A stretch of DNA of 64,000 bases, taken from positions 1-64,000 of the forward strand of contig DATKND010000116.1 in assembly GCA_035541475.1 (NCBI GenBank), in the 5' to 3' direction. This stretch comes from DASUFZ01 sp035541475. GTDB lineage: Bacteria > Myxococcota_A > UBA9160 > SMWR01. The notes beneath the pieces were generated by a model. It searched no databases, was not told where the DNA came from, and worked only from the letters and a program-made list of their open reading frames with translations. Shown piece after piece: positions 41,712-49,325 of this stretch. Within the stretch, counting starts at the first letter, position 1; every line of letters begins with the position of its first letter. The position numbers were made by a program, and so were the translations under genes.

Positions 41712-42901
41712 AGCCGGACCTCGACGGGATCCGGCTCCACACCTCGGCGGATCAGCTTGTAGCGCCCCGCCGTGATGGCGCGCGCGCGCGCCGGGTCGCC
41801 GGGAATCTCGTGCAGCAGCGCGCGGTCGGCGTGGGCGGGCGCCGGTTCGCCCCGAAGCCACGACGCGAGCGAATTGCCGGCTCCCGGCAGCGGCGGCAGT
41901 CCGAGCAGCTCGAGCACCGTCGGCGCGACGTCCTGGAGCCCGACCGGATCCTCGCCGCGCAGGCCCTTCGCACCGCCCGGCGGCTTCAGGTAGAGCGGCA
42001 CATGCAGCACCTCGGTGTAGAGCGTCGCGCCGTGACCGAAGCTGCCGTGTTCGAAGAGCTCGTCGCCGTGGTCGCCGGCGAGCACGATGACTGCGTCGCG
42101 ATATGCACCCGCGTGCTCGAGCAGCCGCAGGATCTCGGCCACGCGGTCGAGCGTGTAGCGTGCGGCGGTGTCGTACTGCTCGGTGAGGCTCCGCACGTGC
42201 GCGTTCGTCACCTGCGCGCGCGCGCCGGGCGCGTCGCGTAGCACGCCGCGCATCAGCGGATCGCCGTACCGCATGCCCTCGAGCGGCGGACGCCCCAGCA
42301 GGTCGGAGCGGCGATCGGGCGGGACGCGGTAGGGCCCGTGCGTGTTCATCAGGTGCAGGTACAGGAAGAAGGGTCGGGGCGGATCGCGCGCCAGGAACTC
42401 GCGCACGAAGGCCACCGCGTCCGAGGCGTCGGGGTAGTCGAGCAGATTGCCGCCCTCGACGCCCTGGAAGTGGTCGAAGCCGCGGTCGAGTCCGGTCTCC
42501 GCGCCGATCCGCACGTGGTGCGACAGGCCGACGGTGCCGTAGCCGGCGTCACGCAGACGCGTCGCCAAGGTCTCGATCCCGTCCGCGAGACGCTCCTCGT
42601 GACCGAGCCGGTGCTGGGCGGGCTGGAGGCCGGTCAGGAGCGTCGCCGTGCTCGGGACGCAGAGCGGCGACGGAGCGAATGCCTGGGTGAATAGCGCCGC
42701 GTCGTCGCGGAAGCCGTCGAGCGAGGCGGCGGTCGGAAACTCGTACCCGAGATGGCTGACGTGGTCCGCACGCAGCGAGTCCACCACGACGAAGATCACG
42801 TCGGGACGCGCGGGCGCGCGCTCCGAGCAGCCCCAGAGAATCCCGAGAGCGATCAGCAGCGCGGCAGCAAGTCGACCGGAGCAGCTCCGCTCGCGTGACA
42901 C
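41579..42901 (-). CDS. Sulfatase-family hydrolase, probable lipoprotein
   Basis: A 440-residue exported hydrolase. The signal ends in LGILWGC, a plausible but atypical lipobox. Metal Asp is in VIFVVVDSLRADHVSHLGY and the nucleophile in PLCVPSTATLLTG; LMNTHGPY, LAGDHGDEL and HGATLYTEVLHVPLYL follow. The CxPSR formylglycine signature reads CVPST, lacking the conserved Arg, so it may not be matured as a classical sulfatase and might act on phosphonate or phosphate esters. GTG start. A TATTCT -10 lies at 42939-42944, about 38 nt upstream. Confidence 0.82.
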   Translation of the reverse strand: MSRERSCSGRLAAALLIALGILWGCSERAPARPDVIFVVVDSLRADHVSHLGYEFPTAASLDGFRDDAALFTQAFAPSPLCVPSTATLLTGLQPAQHRLGHEERLADGIETLATRLRDAGYGTVGLSHHVRIGAETGLDRGFDHFQGVEGGNLLDYPDASDAVAFVREFLARDPPRPFFLYLHLMNTHGPYRVPPDRRSDLLGRPPLEGMRYGDPLMRGVLRDAPGARAQVTNAHVRSLTEQYDTAARYTLDRVAEILRLLEHAGAYRDAVIVLAGDHGDELFEHGSFGHGATLYTEVLHVPLYLKPPGGAKGLRGEDPVGLQDVAPTVLELLGLPPLPGAGNSLASWLRGEPAPAHADRALLHEIPGDPARARAITAGRYKLIRRGVEPDPVEVRLYDRVLDPRETADIAVGGGELVSDLSRRLDAEFSALAPPAAASP

Positions 42902-42938
42902 CTGGAGGCCCCTGCCGACCACTTCCCTGGCAGACAGC

Positions 42939-42944
42939 AGAATA
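42939..42944 (-). promoter_or_regulatory. Probable -10 box of the sulfatase gene (TATTCT)
   Basis: TATTCT on the minus strand, about 38 nt before the GTG at 42901, flanked by the short inverted repeat CCCTGG/CCAGGG, which could be an operator. Confidence 0.4.
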
Positions 42945-43013
42945 TCCCCTTCCCAGGGAGGCCCGATGTCGCGAGTGCGGCGTCGGGCCCTTCCCTTTCT
43001 GGGGACCGTTCGA

Positions 43014-43112
43014 TCAGCTCGCCGCCGCGGCCTTCTTGCGCGCCATCCGCCGCTTGTGGCGGAGACGATGCTGGTGGCGCTTGCGCTTCTGCTTGCTCTT
43101 GCTGCTTGCCAT
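43014..43112 (-). CDS. 32-residue highly basic protein
   Basis: A very short gene: ATG six bases after GAGG, 32 codons, TGA. The product starts MASSKSKQKRKRHQHRLRHK, continues RRMARKKAAAAS and is half Lys/Arg/His. Composition resembles tiny ribosome-associated proteins (AURKAIP1/COX24-like or bTHX-like), which are lysine/arginine-rich and about 30 residues. I do not recognise a specific family. It lies between the PilZ gene and the sulfatase gene on the same strand. Codon choice is in keeping with neighbours, and the ribosome site supports translation. Confidence 0.6.
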   Translation of the reverse strand: MASSKSKQKRKRHQHRLRHKRRMARKKAAAAS

Positions 43113-43167
43113 CGGGGCCTCACGGAAAAAGGGCTAGCGAAGCTACCCGACGAGTCCCGCGCTGTCG

Positions 43168-44400
43168 CTATTCCGGCAGGATCTCGGTGACGACGGTGCC
43201 CATCGCCTCCGTCTCGCCGTCTCGCAGCGACTCGACCGCCGGCAGCGACCCCACCAGGCGCTCCAGCCGGCGCGCGATCTCGGGCTCGAGACGGTCGAAG
43301 ACGACGCCCATGCCCGACTCGCCGTCGTCGCGCGTGACCGTCCCCCAGACGAGGAAGGGCGCTTCTTCGGGGCTGCCGTAGATCGCGAGATGCAGGCGGT
43401 CGCCGACCTCGAGCGCCGGCAGTCGCTCGATGCGCATGCCGCCCATCGAGAGATCGCGCCCCACCAGCACGCGCAGAGCGCGCTTGCCGAAGGCGGGAAC
43501 CGTCAGCTCGTAGGCGGCGCGCGCCCGGACGCGCCGCTCCTTGCGGGCGGAATCGTCCGAGTCGACCTCCATCTCGACCGCGACCGACGGAGGGACCGAG
43601 GGCCGGGCCTCCGCCGAAGGAGGCGCGCGGTGATCGCGCGCGCCAGGTCGCGCGGGAATCGGATTGCCGCGCTCGTGACCAGCCTGGACGGGCGCGCGGT
43701 CGGTGCCGCGCCGCAACGTCGCGGGGCCGCGAGAGAGATCTTCGATCAGCAGCTCGAGAGCGTGGCGCGCCTCGTCGGAGACGCGGTCGAAGAGAACGGC
43801 CGCCACGTGGACGATGCCGACACCGGGTCGCTCCTCGGGCGCCGAGCGCAGCACGTGACCCACCAGGGCGATCGGATCGCCCGTCTCGAGGGCCTCCGGC
43901 AGATTCACCCGGATGCGGCGTCCCGGATCGACCGGATTGCGCGAGACCAGCCGGCAGCCGCGCGTCGAGAGGTCCGCCAGGATCGCGCGACGGCTCCGCA
44001 GCCCGGTCCGGTAGGACACGTCGAGACCGGCCGCGACGCGCGGCTCGCCGCGCTTCTCCTCTCCGCGGTAGAGGCTTCGCAGCAGGATCAGGCGGAGCGC
44101 CTCCGGATGGACCGGTCGCCGGACCAGGTAATCGAAGCCCGAGCGGCGCAGGCGATCGCGAAGAGCCGTCGAGTCCTCGCTCACGACCACGATCCGCACC
44201 GGTGCCGAGCCCGGCCCGCCGGGCGACGGCATCACGGCGTCGATGCGTCGCGGCGTCGCGATCAGGAGGTCGCGCGGCGGAGGCGTTCCGGACACGATCG
44301 CTCCGCCGCGGATGCGCGCGAGCGGTACCTTCAGCTCCTCGAGGATCCGCTGGATGTCCTCGAGCTCTCCGTCGTCGAGCAGCAGCACCGAAGAAGCCAT
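43168..44400 (-). CDS. Tandem PilZ protein with receiver-like N-terminus
   Basis: A 410-residue cytosolic protein. Residues 1-110 (VLLLDDGELEDIQRILEEL; GFDYLVRRPVHPEALR) look like a degenerate response-receiver domain. Two PilZ domains follow: one at about 115-225 (KRGEPR and DLSTRG) and one at about 285-390 (RRVRAR and DLSMGG), each with the RxxxR and (D/N)xSxxG elements of c-di-GMP binding. A charged, proline-rich linker separates them. It probably acts as a c-di-GMP effector; an EAL-domain protein is encoded 1.5 kb away. ATG follows GAGG. Confidence 0.82.
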   Translation of the reverse strand: MASSVLLLDDGELEDIQRILEELKVPLARIRGGAIVSGTPPPRDLLIATPRRIDAVMPSPGGPGSAPVRIVVVSEDSTALRDRLRRSGFDYLVRRPVHPEALRLILLRSLYRGEEKRGEPRVAAGLDVSYRTGLRSRRAILADLSTRGCRLVSRNPVDPGRRIRVNLPEALETGDPIALVGHVLRSAPEERPGVGIVHVAAVLFDRVSDEARHALELLIEDLSRGPATLRRGTDRAPVQAGHERGNPIPARPGARDHRAPPSAEARPSVPPSVAVEMEVDSDDSARKERRVRARAAYELTVPAFGKRALRVLVGRDLSMGGMRIERLPALEVGDRLHLAIYGSPEEAPFLVWGTVTRDDGESGMGVVFDRLEPEIARRLERLVGSLPAVESLRDGETEAMGTVVTEILPE

Positions 44401-44445
44401 TCCAAGACCTCGCCGCGGTGGGGGTCTTGCGGCGGCCCCCGGCCA

Positions 44446-45219
44446 CTATCCGTCGACCGAACCCGCGGTCGGCTGAAGCCCTCGGCGCCGGCGCGCGACC
44501 CAGGCCAGGGCGGCCGCGGCCACCAGCAGTCCGACCGCGACCTCGCCCGGTGAAGACGACGTCGTCGGCCCCTCCGCGACGGCCGAGCCGACCGCAACGA
44601 GGTTGTTGACCGCGTGGCAGACGACCGGCGCGAGCACGCTCGCCGACCAATGGCCCGCGACGCCGAGGTAGAGCCCGAGCGGCAAGGCGAAGAGCGCGTG
44701 GATCGGCTGGACGTGGATCGCCGCGAAGGCGATCGCCGCCAGTCCAATCGACGCGAACGCCCCGAAGCGATCGCGCAGGCTTCGCTGGAGCACGCCCCGG
44801 CAGAGCAGCTCCTCGGCGACCGCGGGCACGAGACCGAACGCCACGAGCGCGGCGGCGAGCGACGGTCCGCGAATGCCCTCGAGGATCCGCGAGAACGAAG
44901 CGAGGCCGCTCTCCTCCATCAAGCCGGAGAGCGAGAGCAATCCGTCGAGCGCATGCGAGAGGCCGAGCGTGCCGGCCGCGAGCGCCGCGATCTCGAGCAC
45001 GCCGAGCCGCGCTCGCACGAGACCGAGCCGCACGCGCGGGTCGCCCGGCGCGGCGAGCGCGGCGGCGACGGCGAACGCGAGCAGGATTCCCTCGAGCGCG
45101 ACCGACGAGAGCGAGAGCGCGATCGCCGTCGGGAGCGAGTGGCTCGCGGTCGTGAGCGCGCCCGCGACGGCGAACGCCCCGGCGACGACCAGGCAGGCGA
45201 GCGCGACGCGGGCAGCCAT
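44446..45219 (-). CDS. CPBP family intramembrane metalloprotease
   Basis: A 257-residue membrane protein with about eight helices and the CPBP/ABI motifs: VAEELLCRGVLQRSL (EExxxR), FAAIHVQPIHALFALPLGLYLG (FxxxH) and CHAVNNLV (HxxxN/D). These are the zinc-site residues of Rce1-like proteases. Bacterial members are linked to bacteriocin self-immunity or membrane-protein processing; no such genes are adjacent. Starts at ATG 45219, six bases after a TACCTT box, so probably leaderless. It is divergent from yqgE. Confidence 0.86.
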   Translation of the reverse strand: MAARVALACLVVAGAFAVAGALTTASHSLPTAIALSLSSVALEGILLAFAVAAALAAPGDPRVRLGLVRARLGVLEIAALAAGTLGLSHALDGLLSLSGLMEESGLASFSRILEGIRGPSLAAALVAFGLVPAVAEELLCRGVLQRSLRDRFGAFASIGLAAIAFAAIHVQPIHALFALPLGLYLGVAGHWSASVLAPVVCHAVNNLVAVGSAVAEGPTTSSSPGEVAVGLLVAAAALAWVARRRRGLQPTAGSVDG

Positions 45220-45225
45220 CGCGGC

Positions 45226-45231
45226 AAGGTA
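45226..45231 (-). promoter_or_regulatory. Leaderless -10 box of the CPBP gene
   Basis: TACCTTGCCGCGATG on the minus strand: six bases from box to ATG. Confidence 0.45.
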
Positions 45232-45258
45232 CGAGACCGCCCGCGCTCCCCGTCCTGC

Positions 45259-45264
45259 TACTCT
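45259..45264 (+). promoter_or_regulatory. Leaderless -10 box of yqgE
   Basis: TACTCTGGCCGGCGTG: seven bases between box and GTG, with GGCC directly after the box. Confidence 0.6.
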
Positions 45265-45271
45265 GGCCGGC

Positions 45272-45832
45272 GTGTCGGATCCGCTCGCGCCCGCGCTGCT
45301 GGTGGCGATGCCGCAGCTCCTCGATCCGAACTTCCGGCGCAGCGTGGTGCTGCTGATCCACCACGACGCCGAGGGCACCTTCGGCGTGGTGCTGAACCGC
45401 ACGACCGAGCTCCGCGCCGCGCAGCTCTGCGAGTCGATCGAGGTGGACTGGCACGGCGATCCCGATGCCGAGATCCACTGGGGCGGGCCGGTGCAGCCGC
45501 AGACCGGCTGGGTGCTCTTCGAGGAAGACGAGGGCGAGGAGAGTGACGACGAGGACATCCGCGAGGTCGTGCCCGGCGTCGGCTTCGCGGGATCGCTCGC
45601 GGTGCTGCGCCGCATGGCCAGCGAGCCTCCGAGTCGCATCCGCATCCTGCTCGGCTACGCCGGCTGGGGCCCCGGTCAGCTCGAGTCGGAGCTCGCGCAG
45701 GGCGCCTGGCTCGTGGCGCCCGCGGATCCGTCGGTCGTGTTCGAGACCGACGTCGACGCGATGTGGACGCAAGTCGTGCGCAGCCTCGGGATCGAGCCCG
45801 CGACGCTCGTGGCGAGTCGCGGGGTCCACTAG
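45272..45832 (+). CDS. yqgE: YqgE/AlgH family protein (UPF0301)
   Basis: A 186-residue cytosolic protein of the widespread UPF0301 family, whose biochemical role is unknown. Family landmarks are LLVAMPQLLDPNFRRSVVLL, HHDAEGTFGVVLNR, HWGGPVQPQTGWVLF and LLGYAGWGPGQLESELAQGAW. An acidic insertion (EEDEGEESDDEDI) lies in the middle. GTG start with no ribosome site and a -10 box seven bases upstream. The EAL gene follows on the same strand after 34 bp. Confidence 0.92.
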   Translation: MSDPLAPALLVAMPQLLDPNFRRSVVLLIHHDAEGTFGVVLNRTTELRAAQLCESIEVDWHGDPDAEIHWGGPVQPQTGWVLFEEDEGEESDDEDIREVVPGVGFAGSLAVLRRMASEPPSRIRILLGYAGWGPGQLESELAQGAWLVAPADPSVVFETDVDAMWTQVVRSLGIEPATLVASRGVH

Positions 45833-45866
45833 CCCCGAGCGCTTATTTCCACGGGCCGGCGCGCCG

Positions 45867-47144
45867 ATGCAGCCCGCCATGGACGACGCGACTCCTCGGC
45901 GCGCGGCGGATCGGGGGGTGGCCCCGGTTCCGACGCTCGGCGAGTGCAGCGCGCGCATCGCGGAGCAGTTCCGGGAGGACGGCGCCCTCGGCGTGGTGCT
46001 GATCGACGCGGCGCCGCTCGCCGAGATCGAGCGCCGCTACGGCGCGGACGCCTACCGCGGCGCGCAGTCGAACCTCGCGGCGCTGGTGAGCGAGGTGCTG
46101 GCGAGCCACCTCTGCGTGTCGGATCTGGTCGTCGGCGGCGAGACCGGTCGCGCCGAGCTCGCGGTGCTGCTGTTCCGGCCGTCCGAGGAGCTCGACTTCT
46201 ACGCGGGCGGCCTCGAAGAGGTGGCGCGCGAGCTGACGCAGGGGCTCGCGGGTCGCGCCCACCGCGTCGGCTACCCCTACACCAAGCGGTTGCCTCCGAT
46301 GTTCGTCGGCACCGGCATCGCGCTCCGCAACCCGACCTTGCGCGAGGACGCGCAGGTGCGCGAGGCGATCGAGGAGGCGCGCGAGGAGACGCGCATGCGC
46401 GCGCAGACCGCCGCGCGGCGGCGGCGACGCGACCTCGTGCAGCTGCTGGTCGAGGGCCACCTGACGTCGGTCTACGAGCCGATCGTCGCGGTGAGCTCGC
46501 GCACGGTCTTCGGCTACGAGGCGCTCTCGCGCGGTCCCGAGGGCAGCGAGCTGCACTCGCCGGCCGTGCTCTTCGAGAGCGCGCTGCGTCACGATCTGGT
46601 GTTCCAGCTCGACTGCCTGTGCCGCCAGCGCGCGCTGGAAGGCGCGCGCGACCTGCCCGGCGGCGCCAAGCTCTTCCTCAACGTGCGCCCGACCACGATC
46701 CACGACCCGCAGTTCCGCGCCGACGCGCTCGAGCGCACGCTCGCGCTCTGCAAGCTGCGTCCCACCGACGTGGTCTTCGAGATCTCGGAGCAGGAGTCGA
46801 TCGACAACTTCGAGCTGTTCCGCGAGGTGCGCGACTCCTACGGCAAGCTCGGCTTCCAGATCGCGCTCGACGACACCGGCTCCGGCTACTCGAGCCTCGA
46901 GGCAGTGATGGAGCTCGCGCCGGAGTTCATCAAGGTCGACCGCGCGTTCGTGACGCGCATCGACGAGGACCCCGCGCGCCAGGAGCTGCTCCGCGCGCTG
47001 CAATCGCTCGCGCAGCGCCTCGGCTCGCGCATCATCGCCGAAGGCCTCGACACCCTGGAAGAACTCGAGACGCTAGGCCGCCTAGGCATCTCGTTCGGGC
47101 AGGGCTGGCTCTTCGGCAAGCCGCACCCGCTGCGCAGCACGTGA
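45867..47144 (+). CDS. c-di-GMP phosphodiesterase (EAL) with degenerate GGDEF-like domain
   Basis: A 425-residue cytosolic protein. The first 180 residues resemble a GGDEF fold without the GGDEF motif (GVVLIDAAPLAEIERRYGADAY). The EAL domain (about 190-425) retains the catalytic set: GYEALSRG, LFLNVRP, VFEISEQESI, IALDDTGSGYSSLE, FIKVDRAFV, IIAEGLDT and GQGWLFGKP. It probably degrades c-di-GMP, with the front domain as sensor. Two close ATGs (45867 and 45879) could start it. It follows yqgE closely, and a tandem PilZ protein is encoded nearby. Confidence 0.87.
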   Translation: MQPAMDDATPRRAADRGVAPVPTLGECSARIAEQFREDGALGVVLIDAAPLAEIERRYGADAYRGAQSNLAALVSEVLASHLCVSDLVVGGETGRAELAVLLFRPSEELDFYAGGLEEVARELTQGLAGRAHRVGYPYTKRLPPMFVGTGIALRNPTLREDAQVREAIEEAREETRMRAQTAARRRRRDLVQLLVEGHLTSVYEPIVAVSSRTVFGYEALSRGPEGSELHSPAVLFESALRHDLVFQLDCLCRQRALEGARDLPGGAKLFLNVRPTTIHDPQFRADALERTLALCKLRPTDVVFEISEQESIDNFELFREVRDSYGKLGFQIALDDTGSGYSSLEAVMELAPEFIKVDRAFVTRIDEDPARQELLRALQSLAQRLGSRIIAEGLDTLEELETLGRLGISFGQGWLFGKPHPLRST

Positions 47145-47145
47145 T

Positions 47146-47349
47146 CTACGCAGCGCTCCTCGCCCACGCGAGGAAGTGGCCGATCGCCGTGGAGAGCATG
47201 CGCGGTCCGCAGTGCGCTTCGAAGACCGCGTTCTCGACCTTGCAATGAATCCACGTGGTTTCGGGTTCGGTATCTACGATGGGCATGAACGACTTGGATT
47301 CGAGTCGGGTGCCAGTGAGATCGATTCGCAGGTGCCAGCCGGGTCCAAA
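47146..47349 (-). pseudogene. Remnant of an Imm53-like immunity protein
   Basis: A 67-codon open stretch that begins after an in-frame TAG and has no start near its front. It reads GPGWHLRIDLTGTRLESKSF, then TTWIHCKVENAVFEA and IGHFLAWA. This matches my memory of the C-terminal half of Imm53-type immunity proteins (NPGW...IDL..T.LE.K.F...DWI.C.VE). Further upstream, after the in-frame TAG, only a scrambled LQR-like trace remains where the family's N-terminal motifs should be. An ATG at 47286 would give a 46-residue product. No toxin gene is nearby. Probably a decayed gene tail-to-tail with the EAL gene. Confidence 0.55.
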
Positions 47350-47414
47350 CTACACGCGATCACGGCGGATGGCCGGCCGCTGCAGTCGGAAGCCCGTCGG
47401 CCCCGAGGGCCGCA

Positions 47415-47420
47415 TATACT
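47415..47420 (+). promoter_or_regulatory. Probable -10 box of the MBL-SDR operon (TATACTGCGCG)
   Basis: TATACT followed by GCGCG, 26 nt before the ATG at 47447. AGGAGG lies in the leader. Confidence 0.5.
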
Positions 47421-47446
47421 GCGCGGCTTCAGGAGGAGGGGTGCCC

Positions 47447-48370
47447 ATGAAGCGCATCGCGATGTGGCTCGGTGTCGCGCTGCTCGTCGTGATCTCGGGC
47501 GCGGCCGTCTTCGTCTACCAGCGCATCCGCTCCCTCGAGGTGGCGACCGTCACGCCGGACGTGCACGTGATCTACGGGCTCGGCGGCAACGTCGGAATCC
47601 TGCGGACCAGCGAAGGCGCGGTCGTGGTCGACACGATGACCTTCCGCATGCAGGGCCGCGACGTGCGCGAGAAGGCCGAGGAACTCGGCGGCGGCGCCAC
47701 GCGCGTGATCATCAACACCCACTACCACATGGACCACACGCACGGGAACCCGGCCTTCGCGGCGGGGCTCCAGATCGTCTCCACCGACAAGACACTCGCC
47801 TATCTCCACGCCCTCGACGCGAACTACTGGAAGGGCGACGCCGCCGGAACCTTGCCGAACGACACCTTCGCCGACGAGCGCGTGCTCCAGATCGGCGGCA
47901 AGACGATCCGCCTGATCCACCCGGGACGCGGCCACACCGACGGCGATCTCGTCGCGCTCTTCGTCGAGGACCGCGTGCTCCACACCGGCGACCTCTTCTT
48001 CAACGGCCGCTACCCGAACATCGACCTCGAAGCGGGCGGCTCGGTGCAGGCCTGGGCCGACACGCTCGACCGCGTGCTCGCGCTCGACTTCGACCGCGTG
48101 ATCCCGGGACACGGCCCGGTGACGGACCGCGCGGGGCTCGTCGCCTTCCAGGGCTTCATGCGCGAGCTCGCCGCTGTCGGCGAGGAGGCGGCGCGCAGCC
48201 ACCGCTCGCTCGAGGACACGCAGAAGCAGGCGGCGATCCAAGCCGACGCCGGCTACGAGGTGATGGCGATCCCGTTCGTGATGCGCCTCGATCGCGACTT
48301 CGTGGTGAAGCGGTCGTGGCAGGAGGCGACGGGGAATTTCACGCCCGCGAAGATCGGAGGTGCGCAGTGA
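47447..48370 (+). CDS. MBL-fold metallo-hydrolase, exported or membrane-anchored
   Basis: A 307-residue metallo-beta-lactamase-fold hydrolase with an N-terminal signal or anchor helix (MWLGVALLVVISGAAVFVY). Metal motifs are NTHYHMDHTHGNPAF (HxHxDH), HPGRGHTDGDLVALF, the bridging Asp in VLHTGDLFFNGRYPNID and VIPGHGPVTD. The order fits the quinohemoprotein-associated and glyoxalase-II-like groups rather than true beta-lactamases. ATG follows AGGAGGAG. The stop overlaps the next start (GTGA). Substrate unknown; coupling to an SDR suggests a small-molecule pathway. Confidence 0.87.
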   Translation: MKRIAMWLGVALLVVISGAAVFVYQRIRSLEVATVTPDVHVIYGLGGNVGILRTSEGAVVVDTMTFRMQGRDVREKAEELGGGATRVIINTHYHMDHTHGNPAFAAGLQIVSTDKTLAYLHALDANYWKGDAAGTLPNDTFADERVLQIGGKTIRLIHPGRGHTDGDLVALFVEDRVLHTGDLFFNGRYPNIDLEAGGSVQAWADTLDRVLALDFDRVIPGHGPVTDRAGLVAFQGFMRELAAVGEEAARSHRSLEDTQKQAAIQADAGYEVMAIPFVMRLDRDFVVKRSWQEATGNFTPAKIGGAQ

Positions 48371-49140
48371 AGCCGTCGCAGCTCTTCTCGGTGGAAGGCA
48401 AGGTGGCGCTCGTGACCGGCGGCTCGCGCGGAATCGGGCTCATGATCGCGCGCGGCTTCGCCGAGGGCGGCGCGCGCGTGTACGTGTCGTCGCGCAAGGC
48501 GTCGGACTGCGAGAAGGTCGCCGCGGAGCTCTCGAAGCTCGGCTCCTGCACGGCGCTGCCGGCCGATCTCTCCCTCGACACGGAATGCCGTCGCCTCGCC
48601 GACGAGCTCGGCGCCCGAGAGAGCGCCGTGCACGTGCTCGTCAACAACGCCGGCGCCAACTGGGGCGCGCCCTACGCCGAGTATCCGGACGCGGCCTTCG
48701 ACAAGGTGCTCGCGCTGAACGTGAAGGCGGTCTTCAACCTGACGCGCGCGCTGACGCCGCGGCTCGAGGCGGCGGCGCGCCCCGGCGATCCGGCGCGCGT
48801 GATCAACGTCGGCTCGATCGACGGGCTCCAGGTGCCGGCGCTCGAGACCTACGCCTACTCGACGAGCAAGGCGGCCGTGCACCACCTGACGCGCGTGCTC
48901 GCGCGCAAGCTCGCGCCGAAGGTCACCGTCAATGCGATCGCGCCCGGCCCCTTCGAGAGCAAGATGATGGCCGCGACCCTCGACCGCTTCCGCGACGTGA
49001 TCGTGAAGGGCTGTCCGATGGGTCGCATCGGAGAGCCGGAGGACATGGCCGGCGTGGCGCTATATCTCGCGTCGCGAGCGGGCGCCTACGTGACCGGCGC
49101 CGTGATCCCCGTGGACGGCGGCATCTCGACGACGCGCTGA
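48367..49140 (+). CDS. Short-chain dehydrogenase/reductase
   Basis: A 257-residue NAD(P)-dependent oxidoreductase. Cofactor motif is LVTGGSRGIGLMIARGFAEGG, structural NNAGANWG, catalytic Ser in VINVGSIDGLQ, the YxxxK pair in TYAYSTSKAAVHHL and the late NAIAPGPFESKMM. A basic residue after strand 2 (YVSSRKASD) favours NADP. The GTG start overlaps the MBL stop by 4 bp, so the two are co-translated. It resembles 3-oxoacyl-ACP reductase-type SDRs, but substrate cannot be inferred. Confidence 0.9.
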   Translation: MKPSQLFSVEGKVALVTGGSRGIGLMIARGFAEGGARVYVSSRKASDCEKVAAELSKLGSCTALPADLSLDTECRRLADELGARESAVHVLVNNAGANWGAPYAEYPDAAFDKVLALNVKAVFNLTRALTPRLEAAARPGDPARVINVGSIDGLQVPALETYAYSTSKAAVHHLTRVLARKLAPKVTVNAIAPGPFESKMMAATLDRFRDVIVKGCPMGRIGEPEDMAGVALYLASRAGAYVTGAVIPVDGGISTTR

Positions 49141-49240
49141 GCGCGGCGATCTCGCCCCACACACGCGGAACGCGATCGTGACGGCCGGTGTCATTTCTAC
49201 AGCTCGCCGGACGCGGTACGAGCAATGGGATCCCCAACCG

Positions 49241-49272
49241 AGACGGGCACGGCGCCCAGGCCGTGCCCGTCT
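49241..49272 (+). terminator. Hairpin between the SDR and degP-like genes
   Basis: A perfect 13-bp stem (49241-49253 with 49260-49272) with a 6-nt loop, 100 nt after the SDR stop. No T-run follows, so it could be a Rho-independent-like stop or a leader structure for the protease gene. Confidence 0.5.
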
Positions 49273-49325
49273 GCCGCTTCGGCACCATCGCGAGCCGCCG
49301 AACGGGCTGCGACAATGGAGTGACG

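Noticed and set aside
41579..45958. A 1459-codon minus-strand frame treated as one giant protein
   Set aside because: Only the last 440 codons are a sulfatase with its own signal peptide and start. Upstream parts overlap PilZ, CPBP and YqgE genes in other frames.
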